A DNA stretch of 64,000 bases from Fimbriimonas sp. (GTDB lineage Bacteria; Armatimonadota; Fimbriimonadia; Fimbriimonadales; Fimbriimonadaceae): positions 1 to 64,000 of the forward strand of contig JARLGV010000063.1 in assembly GCA_031292555.1 (NCBI GenBank), read 5' to 3'. Below are positions 43,509 through 52,131 of this stretch, piece after piece. The notes beneath the pieces are model-generated. The model was not told the DNA's origin, made no database searches, and saw nothing but the letters and a program-made list of their open reading frames with translations. How positions within the stretch are numbered: the first letter of the stretch is position 1; each line of letters opens with the position of its first letter. The position numbers and the translations under genes are program-made.

Positions 43509-44000
43509 GTGGTTCATTGCGTTTCCGAAACCTGCCGCCGCGAGATTGACGAGGACTGGGATTTCTGCGCCTACTGTGGAGCCGATAACCGGGCCCCGGA
43601 GAAGCGTTACCGGGTTCGATACTGCATTCACCGATATCCGGACAACCAGCATTTCTGCATCTTCTGCGGGGGGAGATACGGCGACCGGTATTGGGAAGTG
43701 CCGGCATGGCAGCGTCGAATCGGTTTTTTGGCGATCGCAGGAGGGGCACTGCTTTGGCTCGCCGCACTCGTGATCTGGCTTGTACATACAAAGGGACAGG
43801 GCGCGCTTTTCCAGTGGGTCAACTCGTGGTACGATGCCACCCACACGGAATACTCGCGCTACTCCGGGCCGCATCAGGTTGCCAACGGGCGTTCGATAAT
43901 CGGTGACCTGTTCCTGGGCGGCATATTTGGGTTCCTTGCCGGCGGTTCGATGGTCTCGACTCCTCGCGCAAAGTTCTATTCGGACGATACGTGGAACTAG
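43509..44000 (+). CDS. Double zinc-ribbon membrane protein, paralogue 3
   Basis: The 163-residue third member is shorter and more diverged: CVSETC...WDFCAYCGADNRAPEKRYRV, then CIHRY and CIFCGGRYGD. It retains the WVNSWYD motif of paralogue 1 in the outside loop (LFQWVNSWYDATHTEYSRYS) between two helices, and lacks the long charged tail. It starts at GTG 43509. The three genes run in the same direction with gaps of 95 and 78 bp and may be separate transcripts. Function unknown. Confidence 0.68.
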   Translation: MVHCVSETCRREIDEDWDFCAYCGADNRAPEKRYRVRYCIHRYPDNQHFCIFCGGRYGDRYWEVPAWQRRIGFLAIAGGALLWLAALVIWLVHTKGQGALFQWVNSWYDATHTEYSRYSGPHQVANGRSIIGDLFLGGIFGFLAGGSMVSTPRAKFYSDDTWN

Positions 44001-44009
44001 GCGACTAGC

Positions 44010-45428
44010 TTAACACTCGCTGACGCTTACGGGGATATAGAGGGCCAAACCTCCTTCAGCAGTTTCTTTGTATTTGGCATTCATGTCGAGGGCGGTCGCC
44101 CACATTGATTGAATGACGGCGTCCAGGGAGACTTTAGCGTTGTCCGGATCGCTGTCCATGGCTATATTTGCCGCCGTGATCGCCTTGATCGCGCCCATCG
44201 TGTTGCGTTCGATGCAAGGAATCTGTACGAGGCCGCCGATCGGGTCGCACGTAAGGCCGAGGTGGTGCTCCATCGCGATTTCCGCCGCCATCAGCACTTG
44301 GTCGACGCTGCCACCAAGGCATTGCGCCAAACCGGCCGCCGCCATGGCCGACGATACGCCAATCTCAGCCTGGCACCCACCCATTGCCGCCGAGATCGTC
44401 GCACCCTTTTTGAAAAGGCTGCCAATCTCGCCGGCGGTGAGCAGAAACTCCTCGACCTTCCTTTGATCGGCATCGCAGAAGCAGGTCAGATAGAGCAAAA
44501 CGGCCGGGATAACCCCGGCTGCCCCGTTCGTGGGGGCGGTGACGACACGTCCGAAGGAGGCGTTTTCCTCGTTTACTGCCAGCGCGAAGCAACTGACCCA
44601 ACGAGAGACGTCCTGGAAGCGATCGGCGCCCGCGCGGATTGCCTCGATCCAGCGATCAGGTGAGTCGTATGAAGTGCCCTCAAGCAGCTTGGCGTTGATC
44701 TGAGCGGCTCGCCGCCGTACTTCGAGTCCTCCCGGCAGCACGCCTTCGGTATGGCATCCCTTGAACACACATTCTTTGAAGGTGCCCCAAAGCAGGGCGA
44801 TGCCGCGATGGATATCCTCAGCCGACCGCCAGGTCAACTCGTTGCGCCAAACGATCTCCGGGATCGTGGAGTTCTGATCGACGCAGTAAGTCGCCAACTG
44901 ATGGGCATGTTCGATGGGAAAAGGGAGGCGCGTCACCTCCGGTCGGTCGTCCGGAACGGACTCCTTGACCACGAACCCGCCACCGACTGAGTAGTAGGTC
45001 TCTTCGAAGGTGCCTCCACTGGCGAGGATAGCCGTAAAGGTCAACCCGTTGGCATGGAACGGAAGCGCCCGATCCATGTGAAATACGATGTCCTCGGCGT
45101 GGTCGTATGGCACGTCGAACTTACCAAGCAAAGGGATGACGCCGCTTGACCTGACGTCTTCCACGGTCTTGTGGATGAGCAACGTGTCACAGGTTGCGGG
45201 ATTCTCGCCCAGCAGGCCATGGACGATCGCAATGTCGGTGCCGTGACCTCGGCCTGTCTTGGCCAGCGAGCCGAATAGGTCGACCCGGACGCGTATCACG
45301 GAGCGTATGAGCGAGCGGTCGACGCATTCGGCAAGGAACCGGCGAGCTGCTCGCCAAGGCCCCATGGTGTGCGAACTGGAGGGTCCGATCCCGATCTTGA
45401 AGATGTCAAAGATGCTGATCGCTTCCAT
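44010..45428 (-). CDS. sdaA: L-serine ammonia-lyase (iron-sulfur type, single chain)
   Basis: A 472-residue enzyme that deaminates L-serine to pyruvate using a [4Fe-4S] cluster rather than PLP. The N-terminal beta domain begins [20 protein letters not shown], and the C-terminal alpha domain includes [34 protein letters not shown] and [19 protein letters not shown], whose Cys residues are cluster ligands. Fusion of both domains matches the Gram-negative type. It starts 8 bp after the lipB stop on the same strand, so the two are probably co-transcribed. Confidence 0.94.
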   Translation of the reverse strand: MEAISIFDIFKIGIGPSSSHTMGPWRAARRFLAECVDRSLIRSVIRVRVDLFGSLAKTGRGHGTDIAIVHGLLGENPATCDTLLIHKTVEDVRSSGVIPLLGKFDVPYDHAEDIVFHMDRALPFHANGLTFTAILASGGTFEETYYSVGGGFVVKESVPDDRPEVTRLPFPIEHAHQLATYCVDQNSTIPEIVWRNELTWRSAEDIHRGIALLWGTFKECVFKGCHTEGVLPGGLEVRRRAAQINAKLLEGTSYDSPDRWIEAIRAGADRFQDVSRWVSCFALAVNEENASFGRVVTAPTNGAAGVIPAVLLYLTCFCDADQRKVEEFLLTAGEIGSLFKKGATISAAMGGCQAEIGVSSAMAAAGLAQCLGGSVDQVLMAAEIAMEHHLGLTCDPIGGLVQIPCIERNTMGAIKAITAANIAMDSDPDNAKVSLDAVIQSMWATALDMNAKYKETAEGGLALYIPVSVSEC

Positions 45429-45436
45429 TGCTCGCC

Positions 45437-46087
45437 CTATTTCAATCCCTCAGCGCCGAATACAGTACGAAACGCGTTGACGACGACCGGTTTTGCTTCG
45501 TCGATTGTCACGTCGCGCCCAAGTTCTTTCGAGATCGATGTAACGCCGTGTCCGCGTATGCCACAAGGGACGATCGTGCCGTAGGGGGCCAGATCGGTGT
45601 TGCAGTTGAGCGCAACGCCGTGCATCGAGACCCACTTCCGGATCTTGATGCCGATCGCCGCAATCTTGTTGTCCCCGACCCAAACGCCGGTGTTGATGGC
45701 GCGACGACAACTTTCGATGCCGAAGGACCGAAGGGTCACGATCATCGTCTCCTCAAGGCCCCGAAGCCAGCGGTGAAGGTCCTTTTCGAGTTCAGAGACG
45801 TTGAAGATCGGATAGACGACCAGTTGGCCGGGTCCGTGGTAAGTGACGTCTCCTCCTCGATCGGAACGCACAACCTGGATACCACGCCGCCGGTACTCGT
45901 CCGTTGAGAGCAGCAGGTTCTCCTCGTGAAACGATGCCCCCAGAGTTAGGACCGGGTCGTGCTCGACGAAGTGCAGCGTGTTGGGCTTGGTCCCGGCGAC
46001 GACTTGGTCTAGCAACGTCCGCTGGAGTTCGACGCAAGGCTCGTAGCCCAAGTGCCCCAGGTCGACTACTGTTATTTCCACCGGCAC
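45437..46087 (-). CDS. lipB: Lipoyl (octanoyl) transferase LipB
   Basis: LipB transfers octanoyl groups from ACP to the lipoyl domains of 2-oxoacid dehydrogenases and the glycine cleavage H protein. Motifs are [17 protein letters not shown], the lysine segment [11 protein letters not shown] and the catalytic Cys in [13 protein letters not shown]. An open frame continues upstream through the RNase P RNA gene, so a GTG at 46087 (or 46081) just after GGAG is chosen, giving about 216 residues. It is divergent from rnpB; both promoters must lie in about 70 bp. Confidence 0.93.
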   Translation of the reverse strand: MPVEITVVDLGHLGYEPCVELQRTLLDQVVAGTKPNTLHFVEHDPVLTLGASFHEENLLLSTDEYRRRGIQVVRSDRGGDVTYHGPGQLVVYPIFNVSELEKDLHRWLRGLEETMIVTLRSFGIESCRRAINTGVWVGDNKIAAIGIKIRKWVSMHGVALNCNTDLAPYGTIVPCGIRGHGVTSISKELGRDVTIDEAKPVVVNAFRTVFGAEGLK

Positions 46088-46156
46088 CGCACTCCAATAG
46101 TTTACTGCCAAGCGGCTCGGACTCACTGAACCGGCCGCTTGCGCCATACTATCGGC

Positions 46157-46473
46157 GGAGCTGGTCGGACGGCGGCCCGTAAGGGAGGAAAGTCCGGACT
46201 TCACAGAGCAGGGCGCCCAGCAAGACTTCGGTCAAGCTGGGGCGGGGCGATCCGACGGAAAGTGCAACAGAAACATACCGCCGATGCGCAAGCAGGTAAG
46301 GGTGAAATGGTGAGGTAAGAGCTCACCGGCGACGTGGGTAACCACTCGGCCGTGCAAACCCCGCCTGAAGCAAGGCCAAATAGGGAGAGGATGACGCTGC
46401 TCGCCGACTCTCCGGGTTGGCCGCGTAGATAAATCGCCGTACAAACACAGAATCCGGCTTACAGGCCGGCTCC
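46157..46473 (+). ncRNA. rnpB: RNase P RNA
   Basis: The catalytic RNA that matures tRNA 5' ends. Universally conserved blocks are visible in order: GAGGAAAGTCCGGACTTC at about 46185, CAGAGCAGGG, CAGAAACATACCGCC, AAGGGTGAAATGGTGAGGTA with GAGCTCACCG (a stem-loop), and ACAGAATCCGGCTTACAG before the 3' end. The terminal helix P1 is explicit: GGAGCTGGTC (46157-46166) pairs with GGCCGGCTCC (46464-46473) over ten positions including G-U pairs. At about 317 nt it is a compact A-type RNA. The exact 5' and 3' ends may differ by a few bases. Confidence 0.94.
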
Positions 46474-46554
46474 AAGATCTTGCGGGGCGAGGGAAGCGGG
46501 TTGCGGCTCGCTACGGGGCTCGTCACGAGATGTTCCCCGGGCCTACTACCGGCC

Positions 46555-47478
46555 TCAGTTTCCAAGCAGGATCTGCGCATATACGGCGGGGTCTACGTTG
46601 CCGCCGCTAACCACGCAACAAACGGTCCTGCCGGTCATGAAGCGCTCTGGGTTAGCCATAACGGCGGCTACGGCGAGGGCGCCGGTTGGCTCAACCTTCA
46701 GGTTGAGACGTAGGAAAAGGGCTCGCACAGCTTCTCGGATCTCGTCGTCGGTCACCTCGACGATGCCTTGAAGGCCTGTTTCGGAGTGGAGTATCTCCCA
46801 GTTTCGCTTGCCGAGGCTCTTTGTCCGGGCGCCGTCGGCGATCGTGTCTGGTTCGAAGTCGTTCGTCACGAGCCTACCTTCTCGGAAGGAACGCGCTGCG
46901 TCGTTTCCGGCCTTTGGTTCGGCGCCGATGACGTTAACTGGACGGTTGTCTCCACTGACCGCCAGCACGAGCCCCGATGTAAGGCCACCACCGCCGACCG
47001 GGGCCACGATGTTCTCAACGTCTGGATATCGCTCCATGATCTCCACTCCTAGCGTCGAGTTCCCGGAGATAACCCACGGATCATCGAAGGCACTGGAAAC
47101 GTATATGTCGGGGTCGATCGCCGCTAGTTCGGCCACCCTTGCCTCGCGTGTAATTGCCTTCGTGTCGATCAGGTCCGCTTCGGCGCCATACGAGCGTACG
47201 GCGTCGACCTTCACCTGAGCGGAGGTGTTCGGCATCACGACGGTGCAGCGCTTGCCGAATAGGCGGCAGGCGAACGCCAGCGCCTGACCAAAGTTGCCTG
47301 AGGAGGCGGCGATGACGTGGCTTTGGGGGACGTTCATGGCCACCTGATAGGCGGCCCGGAACTTGAAGCTGCCGGTGTGTTGGAACGTCTCCGTCGCGAT
47401 GACGAGCTTGACTTCGGACCTGGGAATCAGGCCGGTCGCATCCAGAAACGTGGTCGGGCGGGGTTCAATCGTGTTCAA
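46555..47478 (-). CDS. Threonine/serine dehydratase, PLP fold type II
   Basis: From the TTG at 47478 the enzyme has 307 residues. PLP lysine lies in TGSFKFRAA, the substrate loop in SSGNFGQALA, and the phosphate-binding glycine loop in VGGGGLTSG. It lacks a C-terminal ACT domain, so it resembles the catabolic threonine dehydratase/serine racemase group rather than IlvA. The frame is open further upstream across the end of the acylase gene, but the TTG overlapping that gene's TGA (TTGA) gives the expected N-terminus. Co-translation with the acylase gene is implied. Confidence 0.88.
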   Translation of the reverse strand: MNTIEPRPTTFLDATGLIPRSEVKLVIATETFQHTGSFKFRAAYQVAMNVPQSHVIAASSGNFGQALAFACRLFGKRCTVVMPNTSAQVKVDAVRSYGAEADLIDTKAITREARVAELAAIDPDIYVSSAFDDPWVISGNSTLGVEIMERYPDVENIVAPVGGGGLTSGLVLAVSGDNRPVNVIGAEPKAGNDAARSFREGRLVTNDFEPDTIADGARTKSLGKRNWEILHSETGLQGIVEVTDDEIREAVRALFLRLNLKVEPTGALAVAAVMANPERFMTGRTVCCVVSGGNVDPAVYAQILLGN

Positions 47479-49496
47479 TAGCTCAGATTGTAGTGCGACA
47501 CTGCGGTCTTCTTGGCGGTGTTCGCTCCGAAATTGGTTGGCTTGTACTTCCCGGCAGCATAGAGTTCCATCTGATCCGTGTAGTGGCTGCTCGTGGGGAT
47601 ATCCGAATTTCCGTACGGCAGCACGCTCCATGACTGGATGCCCTTCGGGTCAACTGAAACGATCATGCGGAAGCTCGATCCGAACGTCGCATGGGATCGT
47701 CCCCCCTTGAGTGTGTCGGCTCCCGCCGATGCCGGGCTCACCGCGGCAAGTGGCGAGCCAGGCAGGATGTAGCCGAATCCTTGAACCGGAACCTTGGTCT
47801 TGCCCCGTTGCATATATTGAACGTCGCCCCAACGGGCAGTGAGCCCGCCCTGTTCGGAGATCATCAGTTTGGCCGCTGCGTCGAGCGAGTCCTTGGCGAG
47901 CTTCTTCTCCTCGGCGGACCACTCCGCCCCTGTGGCTGCCTTGGCGGATAGCCGGGAATTCCGCTTGTCCGCGCGGAGCCAATAGGTGTACAGAACACAT
48001 CCAATCGAGTCGACCTTTGCCTTTTTGTCCCAATGGACCAACACGTCGATGGCGTTGCCGGCTTCGGCAAGCTTCGCGAGCCGGTCGACAGTCTCGGCCG
48101 CATAGGGAACCGTGCAATCGGTGGCGAACTCCATCGCCTTGGTCGGTCCGACTCGCTTTGAATGGGACAGCAGGGAGGAGAGGAGTTCCCAGCGGGTTGT
48201 TGGGCCGTACGTGGTGACGTAGTTCGGCCAGACCTTGGCGATCTCGTCGCCAAGCGGCGTCAACCAAGGCGAGGAGTTGCAGTTGACGAGAATGCCCGAT
48301 TTCGGATTCGTTACGTGAGGAAGTTCGTCGATGGGAAGAGGATCGCCCCATTCCGTCTTTGGGTCATCCCCCGGTTGCACGTTCGCCCAGTTGAATGAGG
48401 GGTCGCGCTTAGGAACGAAGGCGTTGTACTGATAGGCGATATTGCCCGCGACGTCGGCGAATACGAAGTTCCACATCGATAGGCCTTGCATGCCGAGCGC
48501 ATTTCGGAAGTCACTCACGCTTTTCGATTCAAGCATTGCGATCGCTTGCCTGATGGTTTGCGTCGGGTCTGGAACGGAGAGTCGCGCCGCACGATTGCTG
48601 AAGGGGATCATGGGGCCCCAATCGGTGAGCTTGATGTTCGACGTCGTGGTCTTGAGGGTTCCCGCGTCCAAGTACCGCATCTTCTCCGCCTTTGACTTGA
48701 ACGTCCTCCACTGCCCGTGATAGCTGTACTGGCTGTGGTCGTTCGGGTTCACCTTGACGGTATAGAGCGTGTAGAGCGACGGGTCATTGTTCGTCATGGA
48801 CCACGCGACGCGGTCGTTGTGCCCGATGACACCGAGTGGCAAACCTGGGATAGCGATGCCGCGGAACTCGAACATTGGTGTGTACACGGCAAACTCCTGC
48901 CACACGATGCCGCCGTCCTGCCCGTCCCACCCGAGGTGGGGATCGATCGAGAGAATCGGGTGGTGGGTCGAGGTGCGGCCAGGGGCCAGGGCGAATTGAT
49001 TCGAGCCGGCGCCCGGACTGATTCGCGAAGACAGTTCAAGGAGTGGAAACGCGGCGTTAACAAACTGGGTGAACGAGAGCACGTCGACGGCCGAGAACGG
49101 TTCAACCCATTTGGGCAGGCTTCCTGCCTGTTCGGCAAGCGCCTTGTTCGCCCCCGCAACGAAGCTCTCAAGGGCGAGCTTCTCGTCGCCGGTAATTTTT
49201 TGGGCTACGGCGACCGCCTTCTCTTCGAATCCAAGTGCCCGGAGAAACCCGTCTTGGATGAGGGAACTGCGACCGTTGATCTCTGCCATCCGGCCCCTGG
49301 ACAGTTTGTAGTTCTGCGCCATCCGGATCGCGTGGTCCTTCGCTTGAACATATCCCAATGCGTATGTGGCCGACTTAAGATCGTTCGCAAAGATGCTGGG
49401 GACGCCGAACTTGTCCTCATAGACCGAAATGTCGGCTGCTCGGGCACAAAAGGAGGAGGCAAAAGCACAGAGGACTACAACGGACTTTCTGTTCAC
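47475..49496 (-). CDS. Penicillin acylase family N-terminal nucleophile hydrolase
   Basis: A 673-residue exported enzyme with signal peptide MNRKSVVVLCAFASSFCARA. The proenzyme pattern of penicillin/AHL acylases is present: VYEDKFGVPSIFA near the N-terminus, then GAGSNQFALAPGRT at about residues 163-176, whose Ser would become the new N-terminal nucleophile after self-cleavage, followed by PILSIDPHLGW. It hydrolyses amide bonds of acylated amines; homologues include penicillin G acylases, AHL acylases and amino-acid acylases, and the substrate cannot be told here. It begins with GTG, with TAGAAT six bases upstream. Confidence 0.88.
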   Translation of the reverse strand: MNRKSVVVLCAFASSFCARAADISVYEDKFGVPSIFANDLKSATYALGYVQAKDHAIRMAQNYKLSRGRMAEINGRSSLIQDGFLRALGFEEKAVAVAQKITGDEKLALESFVAGANKALAEQAGSLPKWVEPFSAVDVLSFTQFVNAAFPLLELSSRISPGAGSNQFALAPGRTSTHHPILSIDPHLGWDGQDGGIVWQEFAVYTPMFEFRGIAIPGLPLGVIGHNDRVAWSMTNNDPSLYTLYTVKVNPNDHSQYSYHGQWRTFKSKAEKMRYLDAGTLKTTTSNIKLTDWGPMIPFSNRAARLSVPDPTQTIRQAIAMLESKSVSDFRNALGMQGLSMWNFVFADVAGNIAYQYNAFVPKRDPSFNWANVQPGDDPKTEWGDPLPIDELPHVTNPKSGILVNCNSSPWLTPLGDEIAKVWPNYVTTYGPTTRWELLSSLLSHSKRVGPTKAMEFATDCTVPYAAETVDRLAKLAEAGNAIDVLVHWDKKAKVDSIGCVLYTYWLRADKRNSRLSAKAATGAEWSAEEKKLAKDSLDAAAKLMISEQGGLTARWGDVQYMQRGKTKVPVQGFGYILPGSPLAAVSPASAGADTLKGGRSHATFGSSFRMIVSVDPKGIQSWSVLPYGNSDIPTSSHYTDQMELYAAGKYKPTNFGANTAKKTAVSHYNLSY

Positions 49497-49502
49497 AGGC
49501 AG

Positions 49503-49508
49503 ATTCTA
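49503..49508 (-). promoter_or_regulatory. -10 box, leaderless promoter of the acylase gene
   Basis: On the minus strand TAGAAT (49508-49503) is followed by CTGCCT and the GTG start at 49496. Confidence 0.5.
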
Positions 49509-49581
49509 GCAAGTGGACAGGAATGTGGGCTCTCTATTTCAAGAGGTCCACAGGAATTATGATATTCTCGGCTTAACTACC

Positions 49582-50592
49582 ATGGGCACACTGAAGATAT
49601 CCACGTTTGGCATTCTGGCCTTAGCCACGATCCTTGGGTTAACCGGTTGCGGAAGCTCGTCGACCGAAGGCGAAAAGAGCTCGACCGGCGAGGTCGCAAA
49701 GGGGGGCGACACCGGCAAGAAGCAGCTCACGATCGGATTTGCCCAGGTCGGCGCGGAGAGCGGCTGGCGTTCGGCAGAGACGGCATCTGTCCAAGATGAA
49801 GCCAAGAAGAGAGGCATTAACCTAATTTTCTCCGATGGCCAAGGCAAGCAGGAAAACCAGATCAAGGCGATCCACACATTTATCGTGCAGCACGTGGATG
49901 GCATCATCCTCGCCCCGGTAGTGGTGACAGGCTTCGAGCCGGTGCTAAAGGAAGCGAAGGACGCCGGTATTCCCGTCGTGCTCTCGGATCGGGCGGTCCA
50001 GGTGAAGGACGACAGCCTCTATGCGACACTCGTCGGCTCCGACTTCATCGAAGAGGGCCGCCGGTGTGGCGAGTTTCTTGCCAAGAAGCTCAACGGAAAG
50101 GGCAACATCGCCGAGATCGAAGGAAACAACGGATCGGCGCCTCAGCTTGAGCGAAAGAAGGGGTTCGAGGAGGTCATCGCCAAGTACCCGGGCATCAAGA
50201 TCACGAACGACGCCGAAGGGAAATTTGAGTTGGCAAAGGGCAAAGAGGTCATGGAAGCCTTCCTCCGGGCCAACGGCAAGAACATCAATGCGGTGTTCGC
50301 CCACAACGACGACATGGCGCTTGGCGCGATTCAGGCGATCGAAGAAGCCGGCATGAAACCGGGCAAGGACATCCTCGTTGCCAGCATCGACGGTGAGAAG
50401 ACGATGGTCCAGGCGGTCGCCGACGGCAAAGCCAGCCTCTGCGTCGAGTGCAAAGCGCTGCTCGGTCCCGGACTGTTCGATGCGATCGAATCGGCGATTG
50501 CCAAAAAGCCCCTGCCCAAGAAGACGGTGATGCAGGACGACCAATTCGATGACACAAACGCGGCCAAATTGGTCTCAACCCGCAAGTACTGA
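49582..50592 (+). CDS. Ribose/galactofuranose-type ABC transporter substrate-binding lipoprotein
   Basis: From the ATG at 49582 the protein has 336 residues. Lipoprotein signal LGLTGC (Cys23) is followed by a Ser/Gly linker, then a periplasmic binding protein of the RbsB/YtfQ class: LTIGFAQVGAESGWRSAETA, DGIILAPVVVTGFEPVLKEA, and AVFAHNDDMALGAIQAIEEA. The GxESGWR start is typical of YtfQ-like galactofuranose or sugar binders. No permease or ATPase gene lies beside it, so it is an orphan that must use a transporter encoded elsewhere. It is divergent from the acylase gene and is followed by a strong hairpin. Confidence 0.88.
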   Translation: MGTLKISTFGILALATILGLTGCGSSSTEGEKSSTGEVAKGGDTGKKQLTIGFAQVGAESGWRSAETASVQDEAKKRGINLIFSDGQGKQENQIKAIHTFIVQHVDGIILAPVVVTGFEPVLKEAKDAGIPVVLSDRAVQVKDDSLYATLVGSDFIEEGRRCGEFLAKKLNGKGNIAEIEGNNGSAPQLERKKGFEEVIAKYPGIKITNDAEGKFELAKGKEVMEAFLRANGKNINAVFAHNDDMALGAIQAIEEAGMKPGKDILVASIDGEKTMVQAVADGKASLCVECKALLGPGLFDAIESAIAKKPLPKKTVMQDDQFDDTNAAKLVSTRKY

Positions 50593-50599
50593 ACCGTAC

Positions 50600-50620
50600 G
50601 GCCGGACGACTCGTCCGGCC
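50600..50620 (+). terminator. Hairpin terminator after the substrate-binding protein gene
   Basis: GGCCGGACG (50600-50608) and CGTCCGGCC (50612-50620) form a perfect 9-bp GC-rich stem with a 3-base loop, eight bases after the stop. No T-run follows. Confidence 0.6.
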
Positions 50621-50660
50621 CTCACGTGCCCGGCTTGCGTCATTGCGCGGTAGTTAGCAG

Positions 50661-50685
50661 ATCATTCAATATTAAATGATTTAAT
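50661..50685. promoter_or_regulatory. Probable MarR-type operator in the oxidase operon promoter
   Basis: ATCATTCAATATTAAATGAT (50661-50680) is a 20-bp palindrome with a single mismatched pair. It overlaps a second palindrome, ATTAAATGATTTAAT (50671-50685, 7-bp arms). MarR proteins bind AT-rich palindromes of about this size. A TAATAT at 50688-50693 with 17 bases to TTCAAT at 50665 could be the promoter, so the palindrome would cover the -35 region. A MarR gene closes the same cluster (54292-54792). Confidence 0.55.
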
Positions 50686-50782
50686 GCTAATATAAGTGCC
50701 GCCGTATGGGACACAGGCTCGGATGCCATCAAGTAAGGATGGTTTTGGGCGAAAATGTCGTAGTGGCGTGGCGGAGCGCAGC

Positions 50783-51898
50783 GTGACGGAAGTATTTGAC
50801 GGAATTGTAGTGGGAGGGGGCATCGTTGGGTGCGCTTGTGCCTACTACCTTTCAGAGCGCTTCCCGAAGGTCCTGTTGATCGAGAAGGGGCCGGTCGGAG
50901 GAGGTTCGACGGCGGCGGGAATGGGGCATGTCGTTGTAATGGACGACAGTCGCGCGCAATTTGCTCTGACTCAGTACTCGCAACAGCTTTGGAACGAGCT
51001 TTTCCCGCAGCTGGAGCCTTCGTGCGAGCCTCGTTCGACTGGGACCCTTTGGGTCGCGGCCGATGAAGAGGAATTCAGCCACGTCGACGGCAAGCGCAAG
51101 CTTTACGAATCAAACGGCTTGCGCGCCGAAGTCCTGGATACCAAGGCGATTCGAGAAGCCGAACCGCACCTTAGGGAGGGACTGCCGGGAGGGCTGCTCA
51201 TCCCGGGAGACAGCGTGATCTACCCGATGACGGCCGCTGCCTGGTTGCTGGACCAAGCCAGACTACGGGGAGCGAAGCTCCTGCAAGGGCGCGCAGTCGT
51301 GAAGATGGGGCAGGGCAAGACGACCCTTGACGATGGAACTACCCTGGATGCCCACTTTGTCGTCAACGCTACTGGCGATCGCGCCCAAACGCTGACCCCG
51401 GGTCTGCCGATCACGCCTCGGAAGGGGCATTTGATTATCACCGATCGGTATCCCGGATACGTTCGTCACCAACTGGTGGAACTGGGATATCTGAAGAGCG
51501 CGCACGAGATGTCGAACGAATCAGTCGCATTCAACGCCCAGCCGAGGGCGACCGGACAGATCCTATTAGGATCGTCTCGGCAATTCGTGGGTTGGGATCC
51601 AGGTATCGATCGCAACTTGATCGCGAAGATGGTCGCCCGAGCAACGGAATATCTGCCTGGGATCGGCTCGCTTTCGGTCATTCGGACTTGGGTTGGGTTC
51701 CGGGCAACGACTCCGAATAGCCTGCCGTTGATCGGTTCGCTTCAGCACGATCCCGCGACCCTCGTCGCAGCCGGCCACGAAGGTCTTGGCATCACGACGT
51801 CGCTGGCCACCGGCAAGCTGATAGCCGACATCGCGTCCGGCGTCGAATCCAAGATCGATCGCAATCCCTTCGCGGTGAGCGTGGAGGTCAAGAGTTGA
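50783..51898 (+). CDS. FAD-dependent amino/imino acid oxidase subunit (DadA/GlyOx-like)
   Basis: From the GTG at 50783 (GGAG seven bases before) the protein has 371 residues. It starts with the FAD-binding Rossmann motif GIVVGGGIVGCACAYYLSE and has the DAO-fold elements ADEEEFSHVDGKRK, NATGDRA and a C-terminal ATLVAAGHEGLGITTSLATG. It resembles the beta-type subunit of heteromeric hydroxyproline/proline or sarcosine-like dehydrogenases. With the next two genes it would form a three-part flavoenzyme. Alternative upstream starts (ATG 50723) exist. The gene is led by the palindromic operator. Confidence 0.82.
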   Translation: MTEVFDGIVVGGGIVGCACAYYLSERFPKVLLIEKGPVGGGSTAAGMGHVVVMDDSRAQFALTQYSQQLWNELFPQLEPSCEPRSTGTLWVAADEEEFSHVDGKRKLYESNGLRAEVLDTKAIREAEPHLREGLPGGLLIPGDSVIYPMTAAAWLLDQARLRGAKLLQGRAVVKMGQGKTTLDDGTTLDAHFVVNATGDRAQTLTPGLPITPRKGHLIITDRYPGYVRHQLVELGYLKSAHEMSNESVAFNAQPRATGQILLGSSRQFVGWDPGIDRNLIAKMVARATEYLPGIGSLSVIRTWVGFRATTPNSLPLIGSLQHDPATLVAAGHEGLGITTSLATGKLIADIASGVESKIDRNPFAVSVEVKS

Positions 51899-52131
51899 CG
51901 GTGCGCATCAACGGCAAGGAGTTCGAGGTGAGCCCCGGAACCTCGGTAGCGGCTGCGTTGCTCAACATCGGCTATTCTGGCTTTCGAAGGTCGGAGACAG
52001 GTGAGTCAAGGGGGCCCGTCTGCGGAATGGGGATCTGTCTCGAATGCCGAGTTCAGATCGGCGGCGTACGCCATGTACGGGCGTGCATGGTTACTTGCCA
52101 GGATCATATGGAGATCGAGACCGATGCCTGA
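51895..52131 (+). CDS. Small [2Fe-2S] subunit of an amine/proline dehydrogenase
   Basis: A 78-residue ferredoxin-like protein with the cluster motif CGMGICLEC followed by a distal CMVTC, a plant-type [2Fe-2S] arrangement with the spacing seen in the small subunits of D-hydroxyproline, opine and HCN-synthase-like dehydrogenases (HcnA/LhpF group). It starts at a TTG that overlaps the TGA of the preceding gene (TTGA), and ends 8 bp inside the next gene. The tight overlaps argue for fixed stoichiometry in one complex. Confidence 0.85.
   Translation: MTVRINGKEFEVSPGTSVAAALLNIGYSGFRRSETGESRGPVCGMGICLECRVQIGGVRHVRACMVTCQDHMEIETDA

Noticed and set aside
46088-46204. Longer LipB reaching into the RNase P RNA
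   Set aside because: The upstream codons overlap the conserved rnpB sequence and are not LipB-like; a GTG with GGAG at 46087 fits better.
48717-49562. Long plus-strand frame opposite the acylase gene
   Set aside because: It is antisense to a well supported enzyme with signal peptide and catalytic motifs, and has no family features; it is a by-product of GC-rich codon use.
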